DNA of 64,000 bases from Nitrobacter sp051912485. GTDB lineage: Bacteria > Pseudomonadota > Alphaproteobacteria > Rhizobiales > Xanthobacteraceae. The notes under the pieces were generated by a model, which ran no database searches, was not told where the DNA came from, and worked only from the letters and a program-made list of their open reading frames with translations. Shown here piece by piece: positions 25,285 to 34,355 of the stretch. The position numbers were made by a program, and so were the translations under genes. The stretch covers positions 3,720,001 through 3,784,000 of the forward strand of contig NZ_CP196822.1 in the NCBI RefSeq assembly GCF_051912485.1, given 5' to 3'. Every line of letters starts with the position of its first letter. Within the stretch, counting starts at the first letter, position 1.

Positions 25285-26808
25285 TCAAGCCGCCGGAGGC
25301 GGAACGTGAGCCCGATACCAGGCCTGGGCCGCCGACAATGCGGGGTGGGCCAGTGAGCGAGTGAGATAGGTCCATATCCGGGGCTGATGGCGCAGATAGT
25401 GCGGTTTGCCGTCGCGCCGGTTGAGCCGCGCGAAGGTGCCCAGCAGCCGCGTGTTGCGCTGCGCCGACATGATGGCATAGAGCTCGGCGAAACCGGCGGG
25501 ATCGAACGATGATCCGGGTTCCAGCCGCGCTCTCACGTAGCGGGCCAGCAAAGCGAGTTCGAGCGATTCCGGCACGTCCACCCGCGCATCCTGCAAGAGC
25601 GAGACGAGATCGTAGGTGGGGGGACCGAGCACGGTGTCCTGAAAGTCGATGATGCCGACCTTTCCGATGTCGCGCCGCTGCTCCAGCCAGATCAAGTTGG
25701 GCGAATGGAAATCGCGCAACACCCAGGTCCGGGGGGCCGCGGCCGGCTTCGCCAGCAACGCGCGCCATATCGCCTTGAACTCCGCGCGCATATCGCCGCT
25801 TGGCTCAACGCCGCGGTCGGTCAGATACCAGTCGAGCATCAGACCGATTTCGACGAGCATCGCCTCGGTATCGAACACCGGGATCGCATAGGTGAGGTGC
25901 GGCGCGACAGGAACGGCTTCGGGCAGCGTCCGGCAATGCAGCGCGGCCAGCATGTCGGTGGCAGCCTGATAGCGCTCGGCGATCGGCGTCGGCGGCGTGC
26001 CTTCGACGAAGCCCGCGCTGCCGAAATCCTCGGTGAGGAGGAATCCCGAATCCAGATCAGCGTGATGGATCACCGGCGCGGAAAAACCGTGGTCGCGCAA
26101 CCCGCGCGCGATGGCGACAAAAGGTTTGACGTCTTCGGCGAGGTGCACGGCCGCGCTGTAGGACTTGCCATCGTGGATAGCGGGGCCGTCGGGCCGTTTC
26201 GGCGCGTTCATCAGGATGAAGCTGCCGTCGCCGCGCATCAGCCGGGCGTAAGAGCGCGTCGAGGCATCGCCGGCCATGCGTTGCCGCTTCGCATCGAGAT
26301 ATCCGGCGTCGTCGAGGAATTGCCGCAACGCCGCCAGCCGCGCGACCTGCGCTGTGGCCTTGCCGTAACCGGTGATTTCGGCGGCGCGGGCGGCCGAGCC
26401 GAGCGCGGGGCGATGGCTGAAGGCGATGTCGATTCGGTCGGCGGGTAAGGTGCCGGCTGCGCGCTCCGGCCATTCGATCAGCACCACCGTTCCCTCGGGC
26501 AGCGGCGCAAGGCCGATCTCCTCGAGTTCGCCGGGGCCGCTGATGCGATAGAGATCGGCGTGGAGCAGGGGATAAGATGGCAGATCGTAATGCTGCGCCA
26601 GCGTGAACGTCGGGCTCGGTACCTCGATCGTGTCGTCGCCGGCCAGGTAGCGGATCATGGCGCGCGCGGCGGCGGTCTTGCCCGCGCCGAGATCGCCCGA
26701 CAGTGTGATGACGTCGCCGGGGCCGATCAGGAGCGCGAGGTCGGCCATCAGATGCGCGGTCGCGGTCTCGTTGGCGAGCGCGGTTGCGAATGTTGACGGT
26801 TCGGTCAT
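25285..26808 (-). CDS. TsaE / aminoglycoside-phosphotransferase-fold (AmgK-like) fusion protein
   Basis: Encodes 507 residues in two parts. Residues 1-145 are TsaE, the ATPase of the t6A37 tRNA threonylcarbamoyl transfer complex: Walker A LSGDLGAGKTAAAR, then PSPTFTLAQHYD, HADLYRI and IEWPERA. Residues 165-507 are an APH-fold sugar kinase with DFHSPNLIWL (catalytic loop) and IIDFQDTVLGP (metal binding), resembling AmgK, the MurNAc/GlcNAc anomeric kinase. murU lies downstream, supporting that role. The ATG at 26808 overlaps the stop of the DivL-like gene (ATGA). This fusion is annotated in other alphaproteobacteria; the frame is continuous with no sign of a sequencing artefact. Confidence 0.9.
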   Translation of the reverse strand: MTEPSTFATALANETATAHLMADLALLIGPGDVITLSGDLGAGKTAAARAMIRYLAGDDTIEVPSPTFTLAQHYDLPSYPLLHADLYRISGPGELEEIGLAPLPEGTVVLIEWPERAAGTLPADRIDIAFSHRPALGSAARAAEITGYGKATAQVARLAALRQFLDDAGYLDAKRQRMAGDASTRSYARLMRGDGSFILMNAPKRPDGPAIHDGKSYSAAVHLAEDVKPFVAIARGLRDHGFSAPVIHHADLDSGFLLTEDFGSAGFVEGTPPTPIAERYQAATDMLAALHCRTLPEAVPVAPHLTYAIPVFDTEAMLVEIGLMLDWYLTDRGVEPSGDMRAEFKAIWRALLAKPAAAPRTWVLRDFHSPNLIWLEQRRDIGKVGIIDFQDTVLGPPTYDLVSLLQDARVDVPESLELALLARYVRARLEPGSSFDPAGFAELYAIMSAQRNTRLLGTFARLNRRDGKPHYLRHQPRIWTYLTRSLAHPALSAAQAWYRAHVPPPAA

Positions 26809-29321
26809 TCCGCGGCGTTGCGATGCGCGGTCTGGTCGAGCGGGAAATCGCAAATGACCCTGGTGCCGCGCTTGACGGTCGGGTCGAAGTGCACGCGCCC
26901 GCCATGGAGTTCCACAAAAGAGCGCACCAGCGACAGGCCGAGGCCCGCGCCGCGATGCCGCGAGCCGTTGGCGTGGCTCTCGAACCAGTCGAATACCTTG
27001 TCCTTGACCTCAGGCGGAATGCCGGGGCCTTCGTCCATGACGGAAAATCTCACGCTGTGCTCGGTGCGCCGGGCGCTCACCGTAATCACGGCGTCCGGCG
27101 GCGAGAAGCCGGCGGCGTTGGCAAGCAGGTTATAGAGGACCTGGACGATGCGGCGCTCGTCGCCGATGAAGTTGCCGATGTCGGGATCGACATCGACATT
27201 CAGCGCGATGCGGTCGAGGGTCAGGCGGTCCTGAATGCCCGCCGCTGCCGCCGCGATGGTTTTGCGAACATCGACCGGCCCGAGTTCAAGCGTCATGGCG
27301 CCGGCGTCGATGGTGGCGAGATCAAGGATATTGTTGGTCAGCGCGAGCAGCGCATCGGTCGACGAGGTGATGTAGTTGACATACTCGGCCTGCTTCTCGG
27401 TGAGCGGCCCGGTGCCGGGATCGCTCATGAGGTGCGCGAAGCCGATAATGGTGGTCAGTGGCGAACGCAGCTCGTAGGAGACGTGATGGACGAAATCGAC
27501 CTTCATCTGGTCGGCGGTCTCGAGCGCATCGTTGCGCTCCCGCAGCGCGCGTTCCACGTTCTCGCTATCGGTGATGTCGTGGAACGTCAGCATGGTGGCG
27601 CCGTCGGGTAGCGGCATGGTCATGCAGTCCAGCACACTGCCGTTCTTGCGCTCGAGCTTGAGCCGCACCGCGCTGCGATCGTCGATGCCGGTGACGGCGT
27701 TGCGGATCGTCTGCCATGCGTCATCGTCGTCGAACAGCGGCTTGCACCAGGCCTCGACGGTATCGATATGCGGCTGTTGCGAGAGCGCCTCGAGCGAGAG
27801 CTTCCACGTCTGGGCGAAGGCCGGGTTGAAAAGTTGCGCGCGGCCGTTGCTGCCGAATACCGCGACCGCTTCGCTCAGACTATCCAGGGTCTCGCGCTGC
27901 ACGCTGATGAGCCGGTCGTAGCGCCGCGCAAGATCCAGGCTTTCCGTGACATCGTCGAACAGATAGGTGACGCCGCCTTCGGGGTTCGGCGTGGTGACGA
28001 TGCTGAGCGCGCGTCCGTCCGGCAGATACCAGACGTCCTTGGCGGCTTCATTGGCGCGATAGGCTTCATGCAGGCGGGCCTTCCAGGCGCGGAAGTCCGG
28101 CTGCTCGGGCAATTTGCGCCCGGCGCGCAGCCGGTCGAGCACGCTGGAATCGTTGGGATTGCTGTCGAGAAAGGCGCGGTCGAGGTCCCACAGCCGACGA
28201 TAGGAATCGTTGTAGAACGCAAGTCGTCGCTGGCCGTCGAACACGGCGACGCCGGATGACAACTGGTTGAGGGTGCGGCGATGCGCCTCCGCCATCCGCA
28301 CTAGCGCCTGGCTCAGCGCTGCGGCCTCGCTGGCGTCGAGCGCGATGCCTGCGCTTCCGCCGGCGGCGCGAAGCGCGTGCACGTCACACATGCGCCGCTC
28401 GCCGCCGATCACGACCGGCAATCGCGCGGCAAACGCGGCTTGGTCGTCCAGCGCCCGCGCCATCGTGATGCGGTCGTCGCTGTCGAGCAGTTCGAGATTG
28501 CGCTGGATTGCATCGGCGGCATCGGCGGCATCGGTTGCGCACGCATAGGCGGCATTGGCGAAATTGAGGTTGCCGTCTTCGCCGCGGGCCCAGAGCGGCC
28601 ATGGTGCCGCGGCTGCGAAGGTCCGCAGCATCTCGGTTTCTGCCATGAGGCTGTTGTGGCGCAACGTCATCTCGGCGAGGTCGCGCCGTAATCCGCCGAG
28701 GTCGCGGATACGCACGATGGCCTGGCCGCCGATAGCGCGGCCCATGGCTTCCACCGTCCGCCCGGTCGCCGTGAGCAGATTGAGCAGAAAGCCGTCCCCG
28801 GCGTTGCGCAGCGCATCGACCGCGTGATCCATCAGCAACGCCGGTTCCGGCGGCAACCAGGTTCCAAACGCAAGAACTCGCAAAGGCTGTTTTGCATCCT
28901 GCGGCAACAGCAGTGCGGTGTCGCCGCTGATCTGCGGGCGGTCCTCGCCCGCGCCCCAGGAAATCAAAACCTGCGGCTCTGCGAACAGCAGCGCGCGAAA
29001 GCGGTCGGCTTCCGATTGAAGTTCGCGGATTTCGGTGCGCAGCCGCTGCTCGTTTGTGGCGGCGCGGATGCGCGTGCGCATCAGCAGGATAGCGGAGACC
29101 ACCGAGAAGCCGAGCACACCCAGCGCCATCGCCAGCGCAGTCAGATCCTGCCGGCTGAGATTCGTGAAGGTCTGGGTCAGCCGCTCGGACAAGCCCGCTT
29201 CTGTGGCCCATGCGGGCGATATGTCGACGAGGACTGCCGCGCCAGCGCCGGCGATGCCGCCCTGCACCAGCGAGGTGCATGACAGCAAGGTCCGACGCAT
29301 CACCGCGACTACGCCCGACAT
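26805..29321 (-). CDS. divL: DivL-like PAS sensor kinase with tyrosine in place of the phospho-histidine
   Basis: Encodes 838 residues: two N-terminal hydrophobic segments (about 20-35 and 60-83), PAS-like domains (about 240-310, 350-460 and 475-590), a HisKA dimerisation domain and a HATPase domain with N box QVLYNLLANAA, G1 DEGPGIPP and G2 GAGLGLSLV. The H box reads FVHHVSYELRSPLTTI: Tyr616 (codon 27474-27476) sits where kinases have His. This is the hallmark of Caulobacter DivL, which controls CckA and CtrA activity. The segments LISVQRETLDSLSEAVAVFG and FNPAF also resemble DivL as I remember it. The ATG at 29321 is chosen; 29357 and 29300 are alternatives. Confidence 0.88.
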   Translation of the reverse strand: MSGVVAVMRRTLLSCTSLVQGGIAGAGAAVLVDISPAWATEAGLSERLTQTFTNLSRQDLTALAMALGVLGFSVVSAILLMRTRIRAATNEQRLRTEIRELQSEADRFRALLFAEPQVLISWGAGEDRPQISGDTALLLPQDAKQPLRVLAFGTWLPPEPALLMDHAVDALRNAGDGFLLNLLTATGRTVEAMGRAIGGQAIVRIRDLGGLRRDLAEMTLRHNSLMAETEMLRTFAAAAPWPLWARGEDGNLNFANAAYACATDAADAADAIQRNLELLDSDDRITMARALDDQAAFAARLPVVIGGERRMCDVHALRAAGGSAGIALDASEAAALSQALVRMAEAHRRTLNQLSSGVAVFDGQRRLAFYNDSYRRLWDLDRAFLDSNPNDSSVLDRLRAGRKLPEQPDFRAWKARLHEAYRANEAAKDVWYLPDGRALSIVTTPNPEGGVTYLFDDVTESLDLARRYDRLISVQRETLDSLSEAVAVFGSNGRAQLFNPAFAQTWKLSLEALSQQPHIDTVEAWCKPLFDDDDAWQTIRNAVTGIDDRSAVRLKLERKNGSVLDCMTMPLPDGATMLTFHDITDSENVERALRERNDALETADQMKVDFVHHVSYELRSPLTTIIGFAHLMSDPGTGPLTEKQAEYVNYITSSTDALLALTNNILDLATIDAGAMTLELGPVDVRKTIAAAAAGIQDRLTLDRIALNVDVDPDIGNFIGDERRIVQVLYNLLANAAGFSPPDAVITVSARRTEHSVRFSVMDEGPGIPPEVKDKVFDWFESHANGSRHRGAGLGLSLVRSFVELHGGRVHFDPTVKRGTRVICDFPLDQTAHRNAAE

Positions 29322-29531
29322 GTTTGCCCCAAAACCGCACGACGATACGACCGGCAATCGCTCACCGTTCGCGAATCGACCGACATTATGCTTAAGCGGA
29401 CTCGAGGGGTAAGAGTCCAGACCGTGAACGGGAATCCGGCGATGGAAAAATGCGCGGCCGCGACATTTCCGAAACGATTGTTGTAAAATTGAATCGGTTT
29501 TGCGAGTGGATGAGACGAGTCTTTGGATTCA

Positions 29532-29990
29532 CTAGCGTCCGGTCGAACCGAAACCGCCGCTGCCGCGTGTTGTGGCCGATAGCGAATCAGCGCGCGCGAG
29601 TTCCACGCGCGCCACCGGCGCCACGATCATCTGCGCGATTCGCTCGCCACGCTGGATCGTGAACGGCTCTGTTCCGAGGTTGACGAGAAGCACGTTGATC
29701 TCACCCCGATAGTCGGCATCCACAGTGCCGGGCGAATTCAGCACGGTGACGCCATGTCGGGCCGCGAGGCCGGAGCGCGGGCGGACCTGCGCCTCGAATC
29801 CGTCGGGCAATGCAATGATCAGCCCGGTCGGGACCATCGCGTATTGTCCGGCTGCGAGAACCAGCGGCGTCTGTTCGGGAACCGCGGCCACAAGGTCGAG
29901 GCCGGCTGCCTGGCTGCTCTGGTAGGCCGGCAGCGGAAGACCCTCGGCGTGAGGCAATTGCTGAACGTCAACCTTGATAGGACTGCTCAT
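29532..29990 (-). CDS. dut: deoxyuridine 5'-triphosphate nucleotidohydrolase
   Basis: Trimeric dUTPase of 152 residues that hydrolyses dUTP to dUMP, keeping uracil out of DNA and feeding thymidylate synthesis. All five motifs are visible: AGLDLVAA (1), RPRSGLAARHG (2), LNSPGTVDADYRGEI (3), RGERIAQMIV (4) and RGSGGFGSTG (5, the C-terminal arm). The ATG at 29990 overlaps the coaBC stop (ATGA). The coaBC-dut pairing is a classic bacterial arrangement. Confidence 0.97.
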   Translation of the reverse strand: MSSPIKVDVQQLPHAEGLPLPAYQSSQAAGLDLVAAVPEQTPLVLAAGQYAMVPTGLIIALPDGFEAQVRPRSGLAARHGVTVLNSPGTVDADYRGEINVLLVNLGTEPFTIQRGERIAQMIVAPVARVELARADSLSATTRGSGGFGSTGR

Positions 29991-31432
29991 ATCGTCGATT
30001 CCGTCACGGTTGAGACGATGCGTGCGATCAGCATTGCGGCAACCTCTTCCTTGGTCATCACGGGAAAGGACTCGGCCTTGATCTCTCCGCCGACTCCGTC
30101 GCGCGTCAGCAAATGCACGGTGTTGCAGTCGCCACCCATCACGTCGGTCCCGGGCGAGACGTCATTGGCGACGATCCAGTCGCAGCCCTTGCGCATGAAT
30201 TTCGCCTTCGCGTTGTCGATCAGATGCTCGGTCTCGGCGGCGAATCCGATAACGAGAGGCGGCCGCTTGTCGCGCAGGTTCGAGATGGTTGCGAGGATGT
30301 CCGGGTTCTCGACCAGTTGCAGCGGCGGTACCCCAGTTGCGGTCTTCTTTAGTTTCTGTGCGCCTTCGGAGGCCACCCGCCAGTCGGCAACCGCGGCGGT
30401 GAAGATCGCGATATCGGCGGGCAGCGAAGCCTCGACGGCCGCCAGCATCTCGCGCGCGGATTCGACGTGGATCACCGCGACGCCCGCGGGATCGTTGAGA
30501 TCGACCGGCCCCGAGATCAGCGTCACGTCGGCGCCGGCGGCGTGCGCCGCCGCAGCAATGGCAAACCCCTGCTTGCCCGAGGAGCGGTTGGCGATGTAGC
30601 GCACCGGATCGATCGGCTCGCGGGTCGGTCCGGCGGTGACCAGCACGCGGCGGCCCTTGAGGGGCTGCGGGCGCGCGGGCCTGAGAATCCGCTCGGCGGC
30701 GGTCGCGATCTCCATCGGTTCGGCCATACGGCCGACGCCGGCTTCACCCGCCTCGGCCATCTCGCCTGCATTGGGGCCGATCATGGCGACGCCGTCGCGT
30801 GCGAGCTGCGCCACGTTGCGCCGTGTCGCCGGGTTGTTCCACATCAGCGGGTTCATCGCCGGCGCCAGCAGGATCGGCTTGTCGGCGGCCAGCAGGATCG
30901 CGCTGGCGAGATCGTCGGCGTGGCCTTGCGCCATCTTGGCCATCAGGTCGGCGGTCGCGGGCGCCACGACGATCAGGTCGCAGTCGCGCCCGAGGCGGAT
31001 ATGACCGGCGTCGAATTCGCTGCCGGGATCGAACAGGTCGGTGTAGACGCGGGTGTGGGACAAGGCACTGGCGCTCAGCGGCGTGACGAATTGCTGCGCA
31101 GCATTTGTCATGATGCACTGCACAATAAAACCGCGCTCCTTCAGCCGCCGGATCAGGTCGAGCGCCTTATAGGCGGCAATGCCGCCGCCGATAATCAGCG
31201 TCACGTTGCCCAAGTCACGGGACTTGCGTAATGATTTTTGCTCAGTAGAAATTGCTGCGCTGCGGTACTTTCGATCGCCCGTGGCAGCAGCCGAGGGAGT
31301 GGCGGCCGCTTCTCGCAGAATGACGCGGACCTCGTCCTCGACCGAACGGCCGTTGCGGGCGGCGCGCAGCCGTAGTTCGGCTTTGACGGCGTCGTCGAGT
31401 TTGCGGACGATCAGGCTGGCCATGATGCTCAT
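29987..31432 (-). CDS. coaBC: CoaBC with an N-terminal ribbon-helix-helix (FitA/Arc-like) domain
   Basis: Encodes 481 residues. Residues 5-43 (ASLIVRKLDDAVKAELRLRA followed by ARNGRSVEDEVRVILREAA) match FitA/Arc-type ribbon-helix-helix DNA-binding antitoxins. After a linker (44-75) comes the flavoprotein decarboxylase CoaC (IIGGGIAAYKALDLI, the catalytic His in GHIRLGRD, PAMNPLMW) and then CoaB, the phosphopantothenate-cysteine ligase (VTAGPTREPIDPVRYIANRS, SSGKQGFAIA, CDWIVANDVS). Together they make 4'-phosphopantetheine for CoA. Starts at 31432 or 31423 both keep the RHH domain. It is coupled to dut and 57 bp after ubiB. The enzyme call is sure; the role of the added domain is unknown. Confidence 0.94.
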   Translation of the reverse strand: MSIMASLIVRKLDDAVKAELRLRAARNGRSVEDEVRVILREAAATPSAAATGDRKYRSAAISTEQKSLRKSRDLGNVTLIIGGGIAAYKALDLIRRLKERGFIVQCIMTNAAQQFVTPLSASALSHTRVYTDLFDPGSEFDAGHIRLGRDCDLIVVAPATADLMAKMAQGHADDLASAILLAADKPILLAPAMNPLMWNNPATRRNVAQLARDGVAMIGPNAGEMAEAGEAGVGRMAEPMEIATAAERILRPARPQPLKGRRVLVTAGPTREPIDPVRYIANRSSGKQGFAIAAAAHAAGADVTLISGPVDLNDPAGVAVIHVESAREMLAAVEASLPADIAIFTAAVADWRVASEGAQKLKKTATGVPPLQLVENPDILATISNLRDKRPPLVIGFAAETEHLIDNAKAKFMRKGCDWIVANDVSPGTDVMGGDCNTVHLLTRDGVGGEIKAESFPVMTKEEVAAMLIARIVSTVTESTI

Positions 31433-31489
31433 GCGGTGAAGCGCGATAGCATCGATATCATCGATATGATTGCACTGCAATCAGATCGA

Positions 31490-33058
31490 TCAATGCGCAG
31501 TCCAGAGCAAGCCCACGAGCGCCGCTGCGATGACCCACAGCGCCAGAACGCTCCAGCGGTGACTGCGCGCCTCAGCTCGTTTGATTGCCGCGATGGTGTC
31601 AGGCCCCAATGTCAGCCCTTCGCGAGCCATCGTCTCGAATTGCTCGATGAGAGAAACCGTTCGCGAGGCGATCGCGGGCAGCCCGCCGAGCACCCGGCCA
31701 AGCTCGCCGGCACCGGCCAGCGCGCCCTGCACCCGTCCGAGCGGCCCGAGGTTTTGCGTGATCCATTCGCGGACCACGGGGTCGGCCACCGTCCAGATGT
31801 CCAGCTTGGGATCGAAGCTGCGCGCCACGCCTTCGACCACCACCATGGTCTTTTGCAGCAGGATCAGTTCGGGGCGAGTCTGCATGTCGAACAGGCCGGT
31901 GACTTCAAGCAGCAGCGTCAGCAGCTTGGCCATCGAGATTTCCTCGGCGGTGCGATTGTGAATCGGCTCGCCGATGGCGCGGATGGCTTGCGCGAAATTC
32001 TCCACCGAATGATGCCCCGGCACGTAGCCGGCCTCGAAATGCACCTCGGCGACGCGGCGGTAGTCGCGCGTAATGAAGCCGAGCAGGATCTCCGCGAGGA
32101 AACGTCGCTCTTTCATCCCCAGCCGTCCCATGATGCCGAAGTCGACGGCGACCAGACGGCCCGAATCGTCGAGGAACAGATTGCCGGGATGCATGTCGGC
32201 GTGAAAGAAGCCGTCGCGCAGCGCATGCCGCAGAAAACTCTGGATTACCTTGCGGCCGAGCTCAGGCAGGTCGACCTGCGATTGCGCAAGGCGAGCGTGA
32301 TCGTTCAGCGCGATGCCGTCGATCCACTCCATCGTCAGCACGTTGTGGGTGGTGCGGTCCCAGTCAACAGTCGGGACACGAAAGTCGGGATCGTCGCGGG
32401 TGTTCTCCGCCATCTCCGACAGCGCAGCCGCTTCCAGCCGCAAGTCCATTTCCATCGCCACCGATCGTGACATGGTGTTGATGACTTCGACAAGGCGCAG
32501 CCGCCGCGCTTCGGCGGAATGCGCTTCGGCTTCGTTGGCGACGAAAAAGAAATCGGAGAGGTCGCGTCGGAAGCGCGCGGCGACGTTGGGCCGCAGCACC
32601 TTGATCGCGACCTGTTTGCGGACGCCGTCCTTCTCAACCTCGCCACGATGGACCTGCGCGATCGAGGCCGCCGCCACCGAAGGTCCGAAACTTGTGTAGG
32701 CCTGTGCCACCGGCTTTTCCAGCGCGGCCGCGACCACGGCCTCGGCCTCTGCCTGCGAAAACGGCGGCAGCCGGTCCTGCAGGCTTTCCAGATCGCGAGC
32801 CATGGCGACGCCGACAACGTCGGGACGCGTGGCCAGGAACTGTCCGAGCTTGAGATAGGCCGGCCCGAGCCGCGTCAGCGCGCGCGACAGGCGCGGTCCC
32901 GATTTCGCGCCGCGGCGCTCGACCAATCGCGCCATCCGCAGGGCGAGTTGTCCGGGCGGCGGCACCAGCGAGGGATCGACGACGCCGAATACGCCCTCGC
33001 GTGCGAACACGAACGCGGCGCGGACTAGCCGCGCGGCATGGGTCAATGCGGAGATCAC
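31490..33058 (-). CDS. ubiB: ubiquinone biosynthesis protein UbiB (atypical ADCK kinase)
   Basis: Membrane-associated ABC1/ADCK family protein needed for ubiquinone synthesis; 522 residues. The family KxGQ signature is in GPAYLKLGQFLATRPD (about 65-80), the Ala-rich nucleotide loop is SVAAASIAQVH, the catalytic loop is FFHADMHPGNLF and the metal-binding motif is VDFGIMG. One or two C-terminal transmembrane helices end the protein (WSVLALWVIAAALVGLLW). The GTG start at 33058 overlaps the ubiE stop (GTGA), so UbiE and UbiB are made together. Confidence 0.95.
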   Translation of the reverse strand: MISALTHAARLVRAAFVFAREGVFGVVDPSLVPPPGQLALRMARLVERRGAKSGPRLSRALTRLGPAYLKLGQFLATRPDVVGVAMARDLESLQDRLPPFSQAEAEAVVAAALEKPVAQAYTSFGPSVAAASIAQVHRGEVEKDGVRKQVAIKVLRPNVAARFRRDLSDFFFVANEAEAHSAEARRLRLVEVINTMSRSVAMEMDLRLEAAALSEMAENTRDDPDFRVPTVDWDRTTHNVLTMEWIDGIALNDHARLAQSQVDLPELGRKVIQSFLRHALRDGFFHADMHPGNLFLDDSGRLVAVDFGIMGRLGMKERRFLAEILLGFITRDYRRVAEVHFEAGYVPGHHSVENFAQAIRAIGEPIHNRTAEEISMAKLLTLLLEVTGLFDMQTRPELILLQKTMVVVEGVARSFDPKLDIWTVADPVVREWITQNLGPLGRVQGALAGAGELGRVLGGLPAIASRTVSLIEQFETMAREGLTLGPDTIAAIKRAEARSHRWSVLALWVIAAALVGLLWTAH

Positions 33059-33816
33059 AAACGCCAGCCTGAGTGCAGTGCTACGATGCCACCGGAGAGG
33101 GTTTGCCAGCTCACGCGGGCGAAGCCGGCGTCACGGATCATGTCGGCAAAGGCGTTCGGCTTCGGAAACTTGCGGATCGACTCGACCAGATACTGATAGG
33201 AGTCGGCGTCGCCAGTGATGGCGCCGCCGAGCGGTGGGATCACCTTGAACGAGAACAGCTCATAAAGCTTGTCGAGGCCCGGCACATCGACCGTCGAGAA
33301 TTCGAGGCAAAGAAACCGGCTCCCCGGTTTGAGCACGCGAAACGCTTCGCGCAGCGCGTGATCGATGCGCGGGACGTTGCGGATGCCGAATGCGATGGTG
33401 TAGGCATCGAAACTGCGGTCTGCGAATGCCAGCGTCTCGGCGTTGCCCTCGACGAACGAAACCTGATGATCGAGGTGCTTCTTGACCGCGCGTTCGCGGC
33501 CGACCGCGAGCATGTCCGGATTGATGTCGCAGACGGTGGCCCCAAATCCGCGGCCTCCGACTTTCGCCGCGCGGAAGGCGATATCCCCGGTGCCGCCGGC
33601 GACGTCGAGCAACGCGAACGTTGCATCGTTGCGCGGTGGGTTCAGCGCCGTGATCATCGCGTCCTTCCAGACGCGGTGCAGTCCGCCGGACATCAGATCG
33701 TTCATCAGGTCGTAGCGCTGCGCCACGTTGTGGAAGACGTCGTTCACCAGCGTCTGCTTGTCCCCCAAGGGGACGTTCCTGAAGCCGAAATGCGTTGTCT
33801 GGTCCGGTCGGTCCAT
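33055..33816 (-). CDS. ubiE: ubiquinone/menaquinone C-methyltransferase UbiE
   Basis: SAM-dependent methyltransferase of the ubiquinone pathway; 253 residues from the chosen start. Motif I is LLDVAGGTGDIAFRAA, and RNVPRIDHALREAFRVLKPG and CLEFSTVD are UbiE signatures. I chose the ATG at 33816, which gives MDRPDQTTHFGFR and has GGAG 9 nt upstream; in-frame ATGs at 33831 and 33852 and a frame start at 33948 are possible, but the last would overlap the divergent VOC gene. It heads the ubiE-ubiB-coaBC-dut run. Confidence 0.94.
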   Translation of the reverse strand: MDRPDQTTHFGFRNVPLGDKQTLVNDVFHNVAQRYDLMNDLMSGGLHRVWKDAMITALNPPRNDATFALLDVAGGTGDIAFRAAKVGGRGFGATVCDINPDMLAVGRERAVKKHLDHQVSFVEGNAETLAFADRSFDAYTIAFGIRNVPRIDHALREAFRVLKPGSRFLCLEFSTVDVPGLDKLYELFSFKVIPPLGGAITGDADSYQYLVESIRKFPKPNAFADMIRDAGFARVSWQTLSGGIVALHSGWRL

Positions 33817-33938
33817 GCCCATCTTCTCCATAACCGAACCATAGCCTGCCATGCTGCGCTGCGCTACAAGCGAGGCCCAACTGAGGCCGGATCGGTCGTC
33901 CACCGTGGTTAACCGGCGACATCGGAAGGCAGGCGTCC

Positions 33939-34322
33939 ATGCCACCACAATTTGTTAGGGTGACCCCCACCCTGCGGATGTTCGATGTCCGGAAGGCGCG
34001 GGAGTTCTACCTTGAGTTCCTCGGCTTCAAGGTCGATTTCGAGCATCGGTTCGAGCCGGACCTGCCGCTCTATATGGGGATATCGCTGGGCTCGGTGGTG
34101 CTGCATCTCAGCGAGCACCATGGAGGCTGCGCGCCCGGCGCGCGGATCATCATCGAGACGACGGGGCTTGCGGATTATCAGGCTGGGCTGCTCACCAAGC
34201 GTTACGGCTATGCGCGGCCGGGATTGGAGCGCCAGCCGTGGGGCGCCACCATCATGACGGTGACCGATCCGTTTTTCAATTGGCTGGTGTTCAGTGAGGA
34301 TGAAGTCGAGACGCCGGCTTGA
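33939..34322 (+). CDS. VOC (glyoxalase/bleomycin-resistance fold) family protein
   Basis: Encodes 127 residues with the paired beta-alpha-beta-beta-beta units of the vicinal oxygen chelate superfamily: LRMFDVRKAREFYLEFLGF in the first half, and GATIMTVTDPFFNWLVFSED at the end. It resembles bleomycin-binding-like proteins that lack a clear enzyme role (family knowledge). ATG 33939 follows a GGAAGGCAGG ribosome-binding site. It is divergent from ubiE and lies 33 bp before mutM, so those two may be co-transcribed. The substrate is unknown. Confidence 0.85.
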   Translation: MPPQFVRVTPTLRMFDVRKAREFYLEFLGFKVDFEHRFEPDLPLYMGISLGSVVLHLSEHHGGCAPGARIIIETTGLADYQAGLLTKRYGYARPGLERQPWGATIMTVTDPFFNWLVFSEDEVETPA

Positions 34323-34355
34323 GACGCCGAACACTCACACGAACCGAGCGAAGCT

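Noticed and set aside
33817..33948. 44-residue N-terminal extension of UbiE
   Set aside because: It is not found in the family as I know it and overlaps the start of the divergent VOC gene; GGAG supports the start at 33816.
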